Below are positions 20,841 to 30,689 of a stretch of DNA of 64,000 nt, piece by piece. The notes under the pieces are model-generated. The model was not told the origin of the DNA and did not search any database. It worked only from the letters and a program-made list of their open reading frames with translations. Every line of letters starts with the position of its first letter. Position 1 is the stretch's first letter. Made by a program: the position numbers and the translations under genes. Source of the DNA: Sphingobium sp. DEHP117 (GTDB lineage: Bacteria > Pseudomonadota > Alphaproteobacteria > Sphingomonadales > Sphingomonadaceae); NCBI RefSeq assembly GCF_030867385.1, contig NZ_JAPFBJ010000003.1:62001-126000 (forward strand), in the 5' to 3' direction.

Positions 20841-22178
20841 ACCTGCGCACAAGGCATCGACATCCTCGTCCGTCGTCGTCTCCGTCACCGCGACGACGAG
20901 GCCGTTCGAAAGCCCCTCTTCGCCCGGAAACAACCGCCCGAGCGAGACGCCCGCCAAAATCCCGCGCGCTGCCAGCGTGCGCACAACCTCGCGCGCATCC
21001 TTCTCAAGGATCACCGTTAACTCATTGAAAAAGCTGTCGTTCAAAACCCTGACGCCCGGCACAGTGGCGAGCTTGTCCGCCGCCCGCACCGCCAGCGCAT
21101 GATTGAGCGCAGCCAACTCGCGCAGCCCCCTCTCGCCCAGCAAGGTCATGTGGATGCTGAACGCCAGCGCGCAAAGCCCTGAATTGGTACAGATATTCGA
21201 TGTCGCCTTCTCGCGCCGGATATGCTGTTCGCGCGTGGAGAGCGTCAGCACGAAACCGCGCTTGCCTTCCGCGTCCACCGTCTCGCCGCACAGGCGGCCC
21301 GGCATCTGCCGCACATATTTCTGTTTGCAGCCAAAGAGGCCAAGATACGGCCCACCGAACTGCAGGCCGACGCCGAGCGACTGCCCCTCGCCCACCACAA
21401 TGTCCGCGCCCATCTCGCCGGGCGAGCGAATGGCGCCCAACGCCACCGGCTCCGTCACCACCACGACCAGCAGCGCGCCCTGCGCCCGCGCCGCCGCGCC
21501 GATCTCTTCCAGATCGGGCAGGCGACCCAATATGTCCGGATACTGCACCACGACGCAGCTCGTCTCCCCGTCGATCCGCGCGATCAGACCGGCATTGTCG
21601 GGCTTGGGCTGGATCGAGGGCAGCGAGTCGGCAATCGTATAGTCCGTCACCTTGGACATGGTCTTCACGACCTGTGCATAATGGGGGTGCAGCGCGCCTG
21701 AGAGCACGGCCTTCTTGCGCTTGGTAATGCGTGCGGCCATCGCCACCGCCTCCCAGCACGCGGTCGAGCCGTCATACATGCTGGCGTTGGCGACATCGCA
21801 GCCGAGCAGGCGCGCAACCTGGGTCTGAAACTCGAACAACATCTGGAGCGTGCCCTGCGCGATCTCCGGCTGATAAGGCGTATAGGCGGTGAGGAACTCG
21901 CCGCGTTGAATGAGGTGATCCACCGAAGCGGGGATATGATGGCGATAGGCCCCCGCGCCGAGGAAAAACGGCCCGTCCCCCGCCGCCCGGTTCTGCCGTG
22001 CCAGCGCACCCATGTGCCGCTCCACCGCCAGCTCGCTCGCATGATCAGGCAGGCCCGCGATCTTGGCGGTGAGCTGAGCCTCAGCAGGCACATCGACGAA
22101 CAAATCGTCGATGCTCGCGGCGCCGATGGTGTCCAGCATCGCGCGCCGGTCTGTGTCTGTCAGGGGAAGATAACGCAT
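20820..22178 (-). CDS. gcvPA: Glycine dehydrogenase (decarboxylating) subunit 1, P-protein
   Basis: 452 residues, N-terminal half of the split P-protein. Conserved blocks are [12 protein letters not shown] at the start, [39 protein letters not shown] (as [13 protein letters not shown]) and [14 protein letters not shown]. It pairs with GcvPB to decarboxylate glycine. It starts 3 nt after the methyltransferase gene and is translated in the same unit. Its last codons form the 5' arm of the hairpin at 20791-20840. The length is typical for the split form. Confidence 0.97.
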   Translation of the reverse strand: MRYLPLTDTDRRAMLDTIGAASIDDLFVDVPAEAQLTAKIAGLPDHASELAVERHMGALARQNRAAGDGPFFLGAGAYRHHIPASVDHLIQRGEFLTAYTPYQPEIAQGTLQMLFEFQTQVARLLGCDVANASMYDGSTACWEAVAMAARITKRKKAVLSGALHPHYAQVVKTMSKVTDYTIADSLPSIQPKPDNAGLIARIDGETSCVVVQYPDILGRLPDLEEIGAAARAQGALLVVVVTEPVALGAIRSPGEMGADIVVGEGQSLGVGLQFGGPYLGLFGCKQKYVRQMPGRLCGETVDAEGKRGFVLTLSTREQHIRREKATSNICTNSGLCALAFSIHMTLLGERGLRELAALNHALAVRAADKLATVPGVRVLNDSFFNELTVILEKDAREVVRTLAARGILAGVSLGRLFPGEEGLSNGLVVAVTETTTDEDVDALCAGLEAVIQ

Positions 22179-22181
22179 AAG

Positions 22182-22949
22182 TTACGGTTTCCTCATTGAA
22201 AATCTCAGGCGCACATAGTCCGCCCGCCACACGCCGTCCTCGCCCTGCATCGCGGCAGGCAGGCGCGCGGCGGCAGCATCGAACAGCGCCTCGCGCTCCG
22301 CTTCGGCCACGCCGACGACATCGCAATAACCGCTGCGAAAGGTGCGGAACCATCCCTGCGGTCCGGCGGGCAGCGGCGTCGGCCGGTCGATCAACCGCGC
22401 GTCAATGTTCCCGAACCCCGCCGCGCCATAGATCGCGCCGAATTCTTCTGGCGACGGGTACCATTGCTGGTCCCCTGCTGGCAGCTCATAGCCCCGCGCC
22501 TCCAGCTCGGCATTGAGCGCGGCGCGCATTGCGCGGACATTGCCCGCGCCGCCCATCTCGCCCACGAAACGCCCACCGGACTTGAGCGCGCGAAACACGC
22601 CAGCCGCTACCGCCGCGCCATCAAGCATCCAGTGCAGCGCCGCGTTGGAAAAAACGGCATCGAACGCATTGACGAAGCTCAATTTTTCGCCGTCAGCCAC
22701 CGCCGCATCCAGCCCACGCTCACGCGCCGCCGCCACCATATCCGCCGAGGCATCCACCGCGGTAACAATCGCGCCCGCGTCCACCAACGCCTGCGTCAGC
22801 GTGCCGTCGCCGCAGCCCAGATCGAGAATATGTTCGCCCGGCCCGGGATTGAGCAGCGCCACCACTGGCAGGCCGAGCGCGGGCACAAACGCACCATTGC
22901 GGCCATAATCGGCGGCGTTCCACTGGCTCGACTGGTTGGGCGCTTTCAT
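22182..22949 (-). CDS. Class I SAM-dependent methyltransferase within the gcv operon
   Basis: 255 residues. Motif I is ILDLGCGDGTLTQALVDAG, followed by VTAVDASADMVAAARERG (acidic end of beta 2) and FDAVFSNAALHWM. The SNAALHW pattern and overall layout resemble trans-aconitate methyltransferase (Tam) and related small-molecule enzymes. The substrate is unknown. It begins 15 nt after gcvH and ends 3 nt before gcvPA, so it is built into the glycine cleavage operon rather than merely next to it. Since that operon makes methylene-THF, which feeds SAM regeneration, a physiological link is possible but is inference. Confidence 0.88.
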   Translation of the reverse strand: MKAPNQSSQWNAADYGRNGAFVPALGLPVVALLNPGPGEHILDLGCGDGTLTQALVDAGAIVTAVDASADMVAAARERGLDAAVADGEKLSFVNAFDAVFSNAALHWMLDGAAVAAGVFRALKSGGRFVGEMGGAGNVRAMRAALNAELEARGYELPAGDQQWYPSPEEFGAIYGAAGFGNIDARLIDRPTPLPAGPQGWFRTFRSGYCDVVGVAEAEREALFDAAAARLPAAMQGEDGVWRADYVRLRFSMRKP

Positions 22950-22964
22950 TGCCAGGCGCTCAGC

Positions 22965-23336
22965 TCACAGCCCGTCGACATATTTGGCGTATGCGGCTTC
23001 GTTCATGAGCGACTCCAACTCGCTCGCATCGGTGAGGCGCAGCTTGAAGAACCAGCCATCCTCCTCTGCGTCGGAGTTGACCAGCGCAGGCTCGCCTTCC
23101 AGCGCGGCATTGGCCTCGATCACCTCGCCGGAAACCGGCGCATAGACATCCGACGCCGCCTTTACCGACTCGACCACCGCCGCGTCGTCACCCTTGTCGA
23201 AGCTCTTGCCCTCCTCAGGCAGCTCGACAAACACGATATCGCCCAGTTGCTCCTGCGCATAGTTGGTGATGCCGACCGTGGCGACCTCGCCCTCGACATC
23301 GATCCACTCATGGTCTTCGGTGAAATAACGGCTCAT
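22965..23336 (-). CDS. gcvH: Glycine cleavage system H protein
   Basis: 123 residues from ATG 23336, chosen for the AAGGAG 9-14 nt upstream; the frame extends further upstream into gcvT, but without signals. It begins [20 protein letters not shown]. The lipoylated lysine is in [14 protein letters not shown], followed by SGEVIEAN and GWFFKLRL. The protein carries the aminomethyl group on lipoate between P-, T- and L-proteins. It starts 19 nt after the gcvT stop. No gcvL-type dihydrolipoamide dehydrogenase is in the window; it is normally shared with other complexes. Confidence 0.98.
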   Translation of the reverse strand: MSRYFTEDHEWIDVEGEVATVGITNYAQEQLGDIVFVELPEEGKSFDKGDDAAVVESVKAASDVYAPVSGEVIEANAALEGEPALVNSDAEEDGWFFKLRLTDASELESLMNEAAYAKYVDGL

Positions 23337-23355
23337 AAAAGGTGGCTCCTTTCTG

Positions 23356-24489
23356 TCAGGACGGTTGGCGATGATAACGATGCGGCACGAACGGCATGGG
23401 CGCGACCCGCGCGGCAAGGCGCTTGCCGCGCACTTCGATCTCCAGCGCAGTGCCAGTCGCGGCGTGCGCGGCGGCGACCCAGCCCATCGCGATCGGCACG
23501 CCGAGGCTGGGCGAATGGCCGCCTGAGGTCACGGTGCCTACCCTGGCCCCGCCTGCGTAAATCTCCGCCCCTTCCCGCGCGGGCAGCTTGCCCTCGATGC
23601 TGAGGCCAACCCGCTTCACCGGCGCGCCTTGGGCCAGCTCGCGCGCCACGCGCTCATGGCCGATATAGCCGCCCGCCTTGCGGCGTTTCTTCAGGATCGC
23701 AAAGCCCAGATCCGCGCCGATCACGCTGATCTCGGGCGAGAGGTCATGCCCATAGAGCGGCAGGCCAGCTTCCAACCTTAAGCTGTCACGCGCGCCAAGG
23801 CCGATGGGCTTCACCTCCGCCTGGGCGCACAGCGCATCGGCAAAGGCTTCCGCCGCTTCCGCCGGCAGGCTGATCTCGAACCCGTCCTCGCCGGTGTAGC
23901 CGGAGCGGCTGACCCACAGATCATGCCCCTGCCACGCAAATCCCGCGCACTGCATGAAGAACAAGCCTTCCACGCCCGGCACCAGCCGCGACAGCGCCAC
24001 CACCGCCTCAGGCCCCTGAAGCGCCAGCAGCGCATGCTCATCCATCAGGTTCATCGTCACATCGTCGGGCAGATGCTCGATCAGCCAGCCGATATCGTCA
24101 TATTTGGTCGCGCCGTTTACGACCATGTAGATATCGTCCGGGCGGCGGGAGACCATCAGGTCGTCCAATATCCCGCCCTCCTCGTCGAGCAGCAGCGAGT
24201 AGCGCTGCCGCCCTACGGCGAGGCTTGTGACACTGGCGGGGATGATCGCCTCCAGCGCCGCATCCAGCCCGTCTCCGGTGAAGCACAGCTGCCCCATATG
24301 GCTGACATCGAACAGCCCGGCATGTGCGCGCGTCCACAGATGCTCAGCCATGATGCCCTCATACTGGATCGGCATCATATAGCCCGCGAACTCGACCATC
24401 CGCGCGCCGCGCGCCCGATGCCAGCCGTCGAGCACCAGCTCCTGCGGCGGCAGTTCCTCCTCAATGTCGATATCGGGTTCGGCGCTCAT
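23356..24489 (-). CDS. gcvT: Aminomethyltransferase, glycine cleavage T protein
   Basis: 377 residues from ATG 24489 ([14 protein letters not shown]), preceded by AAGGAACC; ATG 24519 is an in-frame alternative without a clear ribosome binding site. [42 protein letters not shown] and [20 protein letters not shown] are the conserved T-protein blocks. It releases ammonia and transfers the methylene group to tetrahydrofolate. First gene of the gcv operon, with its start 61 nt below the end of the second glycine aptamer. The N-terminal acidic 20 residues are an extension relative to shorter homologues. Confidence 0.96.
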   Translation of the reverse strand: MSAEPDIDIEEELPPQELVLDGWHRARGARMVEFAGYMMPIQYEGIMAEHLWTRAHAGLFDVSHMGQLCFTGDGLDAALEAIIPASVTSLAVGRQRYSLLLDEEGGILDDLMVSRRPDDIYMVVNGATKYDDIGWLIEHLPDDVTMNLMDEHALLALQGPEAVVALSRLVPGVEGLFFMQCAGFAWQGHDLWVSRSGYTGEDGFEISLPAEAAEAFADALCAQAEVKPIGLGARDSLRLEAGLPLYGHDLSPEISVIGADLGFAILKKRRKAGGYIGHERVARELAQGAPVKRVGLSIEGKLPAREGAEIYAGGARVGTVTSGGHSPSLGVPIAMGWVAAAHAATGTALEIEVRGKRLAARVAPMPFVPHRYHRQPS

Positions 24490-24550
24490 CTTCTGGTTCC
24501 TTGACTCGAGTGCAGCCACGCGCGACGCGCCAACAAGCGCGCCTGCCCGG

Positions 24551-24768
24551 CTACCCCCTCTGTCACGGAACCTGAGAGTTTTGACCGCATGATGCCCGGC
24601 TGGACATACGCGGCTTACCCCTTCGGTGGGGCGGTGACCCGCCCGCTTTCCAGAGTGCCTCGTTCAGGATGCGGTCCTGTGGCCTGAGAGTTTCCGGGGC
24701 GGTTGCTCCTTCGGCGGCTTTGCTTGGGGTTGCCCCCGGCTCAGCGCTCTCCCGCATCCTGCCCGCAC
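24551..24768 (-). ncRNA. Tandem glycine riboswitch controlling gcvT
   Basis: Two consecutive glycine aptamers are visible on the minus strand. The first runs from about 24768 to 24665 with CGGGAGAGCGC, GCCGCCGAAGGAGCAA and AAACTCTCAGGCC. The second runs from about 24664 to 24551 with GGCACTCTGGAAAGC, CACCGAAGGGGTAAGCC and AAACTCTCAGGTTCCGTGAC. The paired GAAGGxGxAA and ACTCTCAGG signatures, the short linker, and placement directly before gcvT leave little doubt. Binding of glycine would be expected to turn on the operon. Only about 60 nt remain for the expression platform, and I see no strong T-run terminator there, so control may act at translation. Confidence 0.97.
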
Positions 24769-24795
24769 CGAATCCTCGGCGCGGAGACAGGCAGA

Positions 24796-24824
24796 GCCTT
24801 GGCCTTAACGGCGGCAGCTGTCAA
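24796..24824 (-). promoter_or_regulatory. Possible promoter of the gcv leader
   Basis: TTGACA (24824-24819, minus strand) is a perfect -35 hexamer, overlapping the dgt stop codon. A 17-nt spacer leads to CAAGGC (24801-24796), a poor -10 match. The position, about 30 nt before the first aptamer, is right for a leader promoter; the match is only half convincing. Confidence 0.3.
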
Positions 24825-25984
24825 TCAGTGGTGGAAGGCTTCCCGAAGATTACTTCATATTGCCGCTCGGCATAGCGGTCCGTCATGCCGGCAATATAGT
24901 CGCCGATATGGCGGCTGCGCTGCGGTTCGTCCTCCGCCGTCGCGCCCTGCCACGCCGCGCCCATCAGCGCCGGGTCATCCCTGTAGGCTGCAAACAGGCT
25001 CGCGACGATCGCGCGCGCCCGCTCCGCCTCGGCAAGCTGCGACTCGTGGAGATAGAGATTGTCGTACATGAAGCGGGACAGCGCCTTTTCCTCCGCCGCC
25101 AGTGGCCCCGAAAAGCCAACCAGGCGCCTGCCGCACGCGCGCACATCGGCAACGCTGCCGACCCCCGACTCCGCAATCGCGCGCGCGCTCGTCTCGATCA
25201 CGTCATTGACCATCCGGCCGATCTGGTCGCGGATCAGCTCGCGCGCGAGGCGGTCCTCCGCCACATCGGGATAGCGCGCCCGCACCGCGTCCCACCCCTC
25301 GCGTACCAACGGCACTGCGCAAATCTGATCGATACTCAGCATCCCGGCGCGCAGGCCGTCGTCGATGTCGTGATTGTCATAGGCGATGTCGTCCGCCACC
25401 GCCGCGACCTGCGCCTCCAATGAAGGCCAGCTTTCCAGCTCCAGCGGATAGAGCGCATCCAGCTCCGCCATTGCCCATGTTGGATCGGTGATGGGGCCAT
25501 TGTGCTTGGCCAGCCCCTCCAGCATGTCCCAGCTCAGATTGAGGCCGGGGAAGCGCGGATAGGGGCTTTCGAGCAGCATCAGCACGCGCAGGCAATGCGC
25601 GTTGTGATCGAACCCGCCGACCTCGGCCATCGCCTCCTCCAGCGCATGTTCGCCCGCATGGCCAAACGGCGGGTGGCCGATATCGTGCGCAAGGCACAGC
25701 GCCTCGGTCAGGTCCTCGTTCAACCCTAGCGCGCGGGCAATCGTGCGGCCGATCTGCGCAACCTCGAGGCTGTGGGTGAGGCGCACACGATAATGATCGC
25801 CGTCAGGCGCCATGAACACCTGCGTCTTGTGGCGCAGGCGGCGAAAGGCGATCGAGTGGATGATGCGATCCCGGTCGCGCTGAAACACATCGCGCGGGCC
25901 GCGCTGTTCGCCACCGCCCTCGGGGTGGAGCCTGCCCCGGCTCGCTTCCGGCAGGCACGCATAGGGCGCGAGCGATGCTGCCAT
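24821..25984 (-). CDS. dgt: dGTP triphosphohydrolase-like HD-domain protein
   Basis: 387 residues. It begins MAASLAPYACLPEASRGR. The HD metal site is spread over RVRLTHSLEVAQIGR, ALCLAHDIGHPPFGHAGE and VADDIAYDNHDIDDGLRAG, as in the deoxyguanosine triphosphate triphosphohydrolase family (type 2/dgtP-like). It hydrolyses dNTPs to deoxynucleosides and triphosphate, affecting dNTP pools. FQRDRDRIIHSIAFRRLRHK near the N-terminus is the family's second hallmark. The ATG is 3 nt after the stop of the TPR/SPOR gene, so the two are cotranscribed. The C-terminus ends at the presumed gcv promoter. Confidence 0.93.
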   Translation of the reverse strand: MAASLAPYACLPEASRGRLHPEGGGEQRGPRDVFQRDRDRIIHSIAFRRLRHKTQVFMAPDGDHYRVRLTHSLEVAQIGRTIARALGLNEDLTEALCLAHDIGHPPFGHAGEHALEEAMAEVGGFDHNAHCLRVLMLLESPYPRFPGLNLSWDMLEGLAKHNGPITDPTWAMAELDALYPLELESWPSLEAQVAAVADDIAYDNHDIDDGLRAGMLSIDQICAVPLVREGWDAVRARYPDVAEDRLARELIRDQIGRMVNDVIETSARAIAESGVGSVADVRACGRRLVGFSGPLAAEEKALSRFMYDNLYLHESQLAEAERARAIVASLFAAYRDDPALMGAAWQGATAEDEPQRSRHIGDYIAGMTDRYAERQYEVIFGKPSTTD

Positions 25985-25987
25985 CGC

Positions 25988-27619
25988 TCAGTTGCCGCCG
26001 AGAGCTTCCAGCTCCTCGCCCGCGTCAGACCGCCAGACGAACGCATCGCTGCCGCCCTTCTTGAGGTCTGCCTCCACCGCCTTGGCGCGGTCGAGGTTCT
26101 TGAACGGGCCGACGACCAGCCGGTTGGTCGCGCCCCACGCGGCGGAGAAGCCATCCTGTTTGGCGAGCGCATCATGCTCTTTCTTCATGCGCTTCAGCGT
26201 GAAGGCGAGCGCGCTCTTGTTGCGCCCGGTGCCGATCTGCACCCAATAGCGCGCCGGGTTGGCGGCAAGGCGCTTCTTTTCGGCATCCGCCTTGGCTTTC
26301 GCCTCGGCCTCCGCCTTCTTCTTTGCAGCGGCCTCCTGCGCCTTCTTGCGCGCCGCCCTCATCGAGGCGACGTCGGAAAGGTCCACGGCTGCAACGCGCG
26401 GGGCGAGTTCAGACTGCGGAATTTCCACCTCGGCCATGATGTCGGCAAGGGTGCGCGTAGACGTTCCCGGTGTCGGCGCGGGCCGTGCGGCTGGCGGCGG
26501 CGAAGCCCTCACCGGGGCAGGCGCTGGCGCAGCGGCGGCGGGTGCTGGCGGCCCCTGCACTGTGCGTGGAGCAGCCGGGGTAGCTGGAGTGGCTGCCGCC
26601 ACCTGCGCCACCGGCGCCCGGCTTTGCGTCGGGGCGGGCTGCGTCGCTGTCGGTGTTGGCGCGGGCCGTTGCGGTGGCGGCGAGACAGGTTTGGCCACCG
26701 GCTGTGTCCGGGCGACCGGCGCCTGCACGGGTGCGGGCTGCGGCTGGCTCTGCTGCCGGGGCGCGGGTGCGGGCGTTGGCGTGGGCGCAGCGCGCGCGGG
26801 CGTGCTCCCCGCTGCCGACGCCACCTGCACATTCACCAGCCCCGGCGGAAAGCGGCCCATATGCACCGCGGCCGCGCGTTGCGCCGGGCTGAGCGCGGTC
26901 ATCCGTTCCAGATAGGGGCGGATCGCCGCGGCCAGCTGGGTCGGCATCACCTTGTTCGCGATCGAGATCGCCTCGCTTGTCCGCCCGTTCATCGCGAGGA
27001 TGAAGGCCTTGTCGCGCCACGCGCCGCGATCGCTCTTGTAGAGCAGCGGTTGCAGCGCCTTGTCGGCGAGGTCCACCTGCCCCGATATGCCGTAAGACAC
27101 CGCCTGCCGCCGCATCACCCGCGCATCGTCCGGGTTGATCCGCAGGGCGGCGGCATAGTCGGCCTGCGCGCCCGACTGATTGGCGGCAAGGTCGCGCGCC
27201 AGGCCACGATCGGCAAGCAGGCCAAAATCGCTATATCCCAGATTGCCCGCCAGCTCCATCAGCCGGAGGCCATCGCCCACCTGATCGAGCTGGAGCATGG
27301 CGCGGCCAAGCCCCGCCTTCACGCGGCCATTGTCGGGTGCCACATCATCCGCCCGGCCGAAAAAACCGAGCGCCGAGCGCGGGTCTTCCAGCTCCAGCGA
27401 GGCCTCGCCCGCGCGGATCAACGCATCGAGATCGCGCGGGCTGGCGGCCAGCCGCGTCATCGCGGTGGCGAGCGCCGTGCCGGCATCGGTCGGCTTCAGC
27501 TGCAACTGCGAGGACGGCGTCGCCATCATCTGCGCCTGCGCCAATGGGGGTAGCGCCACGGCCCAGAGCAGCCCGGCGGCCACCGCGGGCATTGATCGCG
27601 AAATGCTATACGGCCTCAT
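25988..27619 (-). CDS. Exported TPR and SPOR domain protein
   Basis: 543 residues from ATG 27619 (MRPYSISRSMPAVAAG); the frame runs further upstream without a start signal. A signal peptide ends near PPLAQAQ (about residue 30). Tetratricopeptide-like repeats span about 45-230 (SALGFFGRADDVAPDNGRVK and ARVMRRQAVSYGISGQVDLA). A Pro/Ala-rich low-complexity linker covers about 265-400, and an Ala/Lys coiled coil with repeated KKKAEAEAKAKAD-type sequence about 415-450. The C-terminal SPOR domain begins at RYWVQIGTGRNKSALAFTLK. SPOR domains bind denuded glycan strands at the septum, so a division or envelope role is likely, in keeping with the ftsZ gene upstream. Confidence 0.85.
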   Translation of the reverse strand: MRPYSISRSMPAVAAGLLWAVALPPLAQAQMMATPSSQLQLKPTDAGTALATAMTRLAASPRDLDALIRAGEASLELEDPRSALGFFGRADDVAPDNGRVKAGLGRAMLQLDQVGDGLRLMELAGNLGYSDFGLLADRGLARDLAANQSGAQADYAAALRINPDDARVMRRQAVSYGISGQVDLADKALQPLLYKSDRGAWRDKAFILAMNGRTSEAISIANKVMPTQLAAAIRPYLERMTALSPAQRAAAVHMGRFPPGLVNVQVASAAGSTPARAAPTPTPAPAPRQQSQPQPAPVQAPVARTQPVAKPVSPPPQRPAPTPTATQPAPTQSRAPVAQVAAATPATPAAPRTVQGPPAPAAAAPAPAPVRASPPPAARPAPTPGTSTRTLADIMAEVEIPQSELAPRVAAVDLSDVASMRAARKKAQEAAAKKKAEAEAKAKADAEKKRLAANPARYWVQIGTGRNKSALAFTLKRMKKEHDALAKQDGFSAAWGATNRLVVGPFKNLDRAKAVEADLKKGGSDAFVWRSDAGEELEALGGN

Positions 27620-27702
27620 CGAATATCCTAGCGAGAGCTTGCGGCATCGCGCCAAAACATGGCAACCGGTGTTTGGCAAAAGCGATGCGAATACAAAAGC
27701 TT

Positions 27703-27742
27703 GAAGCGCGCTGTTTGATCAACGTTGAACACCACGCGCTCC
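27703..27742 (-). terminator. Possible terminator after ftsZ
   Basis: On the minus strand, AGCGCG (27740-27735) pairs with CGCGCT (27710-27705), extendable to 8 bp with one wobble pair, over a 24-nt loop, and is followed by CTTTTG. It lies 33-72 nt past the ftsZ stop. The loop is long and the T-run short, so this is a weak candidate. Confidence 0.3.
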
Positions 27743-27774
27743 AACGGATCCGCACCCCCGAAGCGGAACCAATC

Positions 27775-29259
27775 TTACTGATTGCCCTGACGATTGAGGA
27801 ACTGCGGGAACTTGGTCACCGGCGGGCCGCTATCGTCGTCGTCATCGTCATCGCTGCTCGATCCACGCCCCAGCCCGCGAGACAGGCCGGACATGCGCTC
27901 GAACAAGGTTCCGCCTGCGGGCTTTGATGCAGGGGCGGGAGTCGGCGCTGCCGGGGCGGGAGCAGGTGCTTCCGGCTCCACGCTCGCCTCCGCGCCGAGC
28001 AGCAGCTCATCATTGCCGTCGATATCATCGAACCGGGCAACAGGTGTCGACTGCGAGAGCGGGGGAAGCGGCATCGGCGAAGCCGTCGGCTCCACCACCT
28101 CGGCCTCGACTTCTTCGATGATCTCCGTTCCGGCGAGATCCATGGACCCGTCGGCCTCGGGGGCGACTTCCGCCGGTGCGTCGAACATGCGCGGCGCCGC
28201 CTCGGCCGCTGGCGCCACTGCGGGCGCTGCCGCTGCACCAGTTGAGCGGGCGGTGCTGGAGAAGCTGAACGGCTGGGTGGCGGCGGCCGAACCGTCGCTG
28301 TCGATTCCGGTCGCGACGACCGACACGCGGATCTTGCCGTTGAGATTGTCGTTGAACGCCGAACCCCAGATGATGTTCGCGTCCGGGTCCACCAGCTCGC
28401 GGATATGGTTTGCCGCCTCGTCAACCTCCATCAGGCGCATGTCCTCGCCGCCGGTGATCGAGACGATGACGCCCTTCGCGCCCTTCATCGATACGCCGTC
28501 GAGCAGTGGGTTGGCGATCGCCTTCTCGGCTGCGGCCAGTGCGCGTCCATCGCCCTCTGCCTCGCCGGTGCCCATCATCGCCTTGCCCATCTCGCCCATC
28601 ACGGAGCGCACGTCGGCAAAGTCGAGGTTGATGAGGCCGGGCATGACCATCAGGTCGGTGATGCCGCGCACGCCCTGCTGCAGCACCTCGTCCGCCATCA
28701 GGAACGCTTCCTTGAAGGTGGTGTTCGGGTTGGCGACCAGGAACAGATTCTGGTTGGGAATGACGATCAGCGTGTCGACATGCTTCTGCAGCTCCTCGAT
28801 CCCCGCCTCGGCAGAGCGCGCCCGGCGTGAGCCTTCGAAGGTGAACGGCTTGGTGACGACGCCGACGGTGAGAATGCCCTTCTCCCGCGCGGTCTTGGCG
28901 ATGACCGGGGCGGCGCCGGTGCCGGTGCCGCCGCCCATGCCTGCGGCGATGAACACCATATGCGCGCCTTCGAGCGCCTGCTCGACCGAGAGGATCGTCT
29001 CTTCAGCCGCCGCGCGGCCGATCTCGGGGCGGGAGCCTGCGCCCAGCCCCTCGGTAATACGCGGGCCGAGCTGGATGCGCCGCTCTGCGGGCGAAGCGTT
29101 GAGCGCCTGCGCGTCGGTATTGGCGACGATGAAATCGACCCCCTCGACCTGCGCCGCGATCATGTTGGCGATGGCGTTGCCCCCTGCCCCACCAACGCCG
29201 ATCACGCTGATGCGCGGCTTCAGTTCATCCACAAGCGGCGGTCCGATTTCGATGCTCAT
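27775..29259 (-). CDS. ftsZ: Cell division protein FtsZ
   Basis: 494 residues from ATG 29259 ([20 protein letters not shown]), with AGGGAG 9 nt upstream. The GTP-binding tubulin signature GGGTGTG is at about 109-115, and NADAQ-type NTDAQAL and the T7 loop [11 protein letters not shown] are present. The GTPase core ends near residue 320. A long Ala/Pro/Glu-rich linker with a run of seven Asp follows, then the C-terminal peptide [10 protein letters not shown] for FtsA and other partners. FtsZ forms the Z ring. Last gene of the dcw cluster; 159 nt separate it from ftsA, enough for its own promoter. Confidence 0.98.
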   Translation of the reverse strand: MSIEIGPPLVDELKPRISVIGVGGAGGNAIANMIAAQVEGVDFIVANTDAQALNASPAERRIQLGPRITEGLGAGSRPEIGRAAAEETILSVEQALEGAHMVFIAAGMGGGTGTGAAPVIAKTAREKGILTVGVVTKPFTFEGSRRARSAEAGIEELQKHVDTLIVIPNQNLFLVANPNTTFKEAFLMADEVLQQGVRGITDLMVMPGLINLDFADVRSVMGEMGKAMMGTGEAEGDGRALAAAEKAIANPLLDGVSMKGAKGVIVSITGGEDMRLMEVDEAANHIRELVDPDANIIWGSAFNDNLNGKIRVSVVATGIDSDGSAAATQPFSFSSTARSTGAAAAPAVAPAAEAAPRMFDAPAEVAPEADGSMDLAGTEIIEEVEAEVVEPTASPMPLPPLSQSTPVARFDDIDGNDELLLGAEASVEPEAPAPAPAAPTPAPASKPAGGTLFERMSGLSRGLGRGSSSDDDDDDDSGPPVTKFPQFLNRQGNQ

Positions 29260-29418
29260 ATGCTTGCTCCCTGGGGCATTCCCCACCCTCAACCTTGCCT
29301 ATACTTCCCGCGCGAAGCGGCTGCGCGTCTCACACTTGCTTCATGCACGAGATGGATCGGCAATTCACCCCTTTTTTAACCATTTTTTACCGTTTGCCCC
29401 ATCCTTCATCGCCCAGGA

Positions 29419-30684
29419 TCAATAATTCGTCTTGAGCGCGTGCATAAGCCTTTGCCAGAGGCCGCCTTTCGCGCCGCCCGATCCCTTGGATCCGCCAGCG
29501 CTTCCCGGCCCGCCAATGTCGAGCGGCTTGATATGGCCATAGAGCGCCAGCCCGACCAGCGTGGCGAACGCGGGGCCGGCATGCGCCTCGGGCAGCGCCG
29601 CTAGCCCGCGCGGCCGCCCGATCCGCACCGTGCGCCCGAGCGCGCCCTGCGCATAGTCGGCAATGCCCTTCATCTCCGCGCCGCCGCCAGTCAGCACAAC
29701 CTGTCGCCCCGCGGGCGCGCCGAAACCCAGTTCCTTCAGCGCCTCGTTCACGCGGGAGAGGATCTGATCGAGCCGCTGGCAGATGACGGCGACCAGCGCC
29801 GCCCGCGTAATCTTTCCGCCGTCCGATCGCTCTCCCTCCGCCACATTGGGAACGATCTCTATCATCTCCCTGAAATCGCGCGGGTTCTGCATGGCGGAGC
29901 CGTAAAAACATTTCACGCGCTCCGCCTGGCTGCGGCGGATGCCGAACGCCGAGGCAATATCGTCCGTGATGTCGGATGCGCCCATCGGGATGCTGTGCAT
30001 GCCGAGCAGCACGCCACCGGCATAGACCGATACGTTGGTCACCCCTGCCCCCAGCTCCACCAGGGCCACGCCGAGGTCGCGCTCCTCCTCGCTCAGGCAC
30101 GCCATCCCGGTCGCGAGCGGCGCGGCGATAATGGCATTGACGTTAAGATAGGCGCCGCGCACGCACGCTTCCATGTTCGCAAGCGGCGCGCCGTCCGCCA
30201 TCACCACATGGATGTCCACGCCCAGCCGGTCCGCATGCATGCCCTCGGGCTTGCGCACGCCCTCGTTGCCGTTGATCGTATAGCAGGCAGGCTGCGCATG
30301 CAGCACCACCTTGCCGCCCGGGTCGATGCTGTCTCGCCCCAGCTCCAGCAGGTCGTCGATGTCGGTCTGTTCCACGCGCAGCCCACCGAGCGCCCGCTCG
30401 ACCGAGACGACGTCGCTCACCTGATTGCCGCCGGAAAAGCCGACCCACACGTCCTCGATATTGCTGCCCGCAACGCGCTCCGCCTGCTCCACCGTCTCGC
30501 GGATCGCCATCTCGGTGCGTTCCATGTCGGCAATGAAGCCGCGCCGCACACCCCGGCTCTCGCGCTGGCCGGTGCCCAGCACCTCCAGCTCGCCCGCATC
30601 ATTCAGGCAAGCAATAAGGGCGGAGATCTTCCATGATCCGATGTCGACTGCCGTGATGAGGGTCCGCTTGCCCGGTGCCGCCAT
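29419..30684 (-). CDS. ftsA: Cell division protein FtsA
   Basis: 421 residues, actin-like ATPase that tethers FtsZ to the membrane. Conserved elements are the phosphate-1 loop VDIGSWKISALIACL, the SHDS-type insertion starting RRGFIADMERTEMAI, DLGVALVELGAGVTNVSVY and the adenosine site VVLTGGGAEMKGI. The C-terminus ends GGLWQRLMHALKTNY, an amphipathic membrane-targeting helix expected for FtsA. The ATG lies 5 nt after the ftsQ stop. The Gly/Ser-rich stretch before the final helix (about 395-405) is the usual flexible linker. Confidence 0.98.
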   Translation of the reverse strand: MAAPGKRTLITAVDIGSWKISALIACLNDAGELEVLGTGQRESRGVRRGFIADMERTEMAIRETVEQAERVAGSNIEDVWVGFSGGNQVSDVVSVERALGGLRVEQTDIDDLLELGRDSIDPGGKVVLHAQPACYTINGNEGVRKPEGMHADRLGVDIHVVMADGAPLANMEACVRGAYLNVNAIIAAPLATGMACLSEEERDLGVALVELGAGVTNVSVYAGGVLLGMHSIPMGASDITDDIASAFGIRRSQAERVKCFYGSAMQNPRDFREMIEIVPNVAEGERSDGGKITRAALVAVICQRLDQILSRVNEALKELGFGAPAGRQVVLTGGGAEMKGIADYAQGALGRTVRIGRPRGLAALPEAHAGPAFATLVGLALYGHIKPLDIGGPGSAGGSKGSGGAKGGLWQRLMHALKTNY

Positions 30685-30689
30685 GCCGA

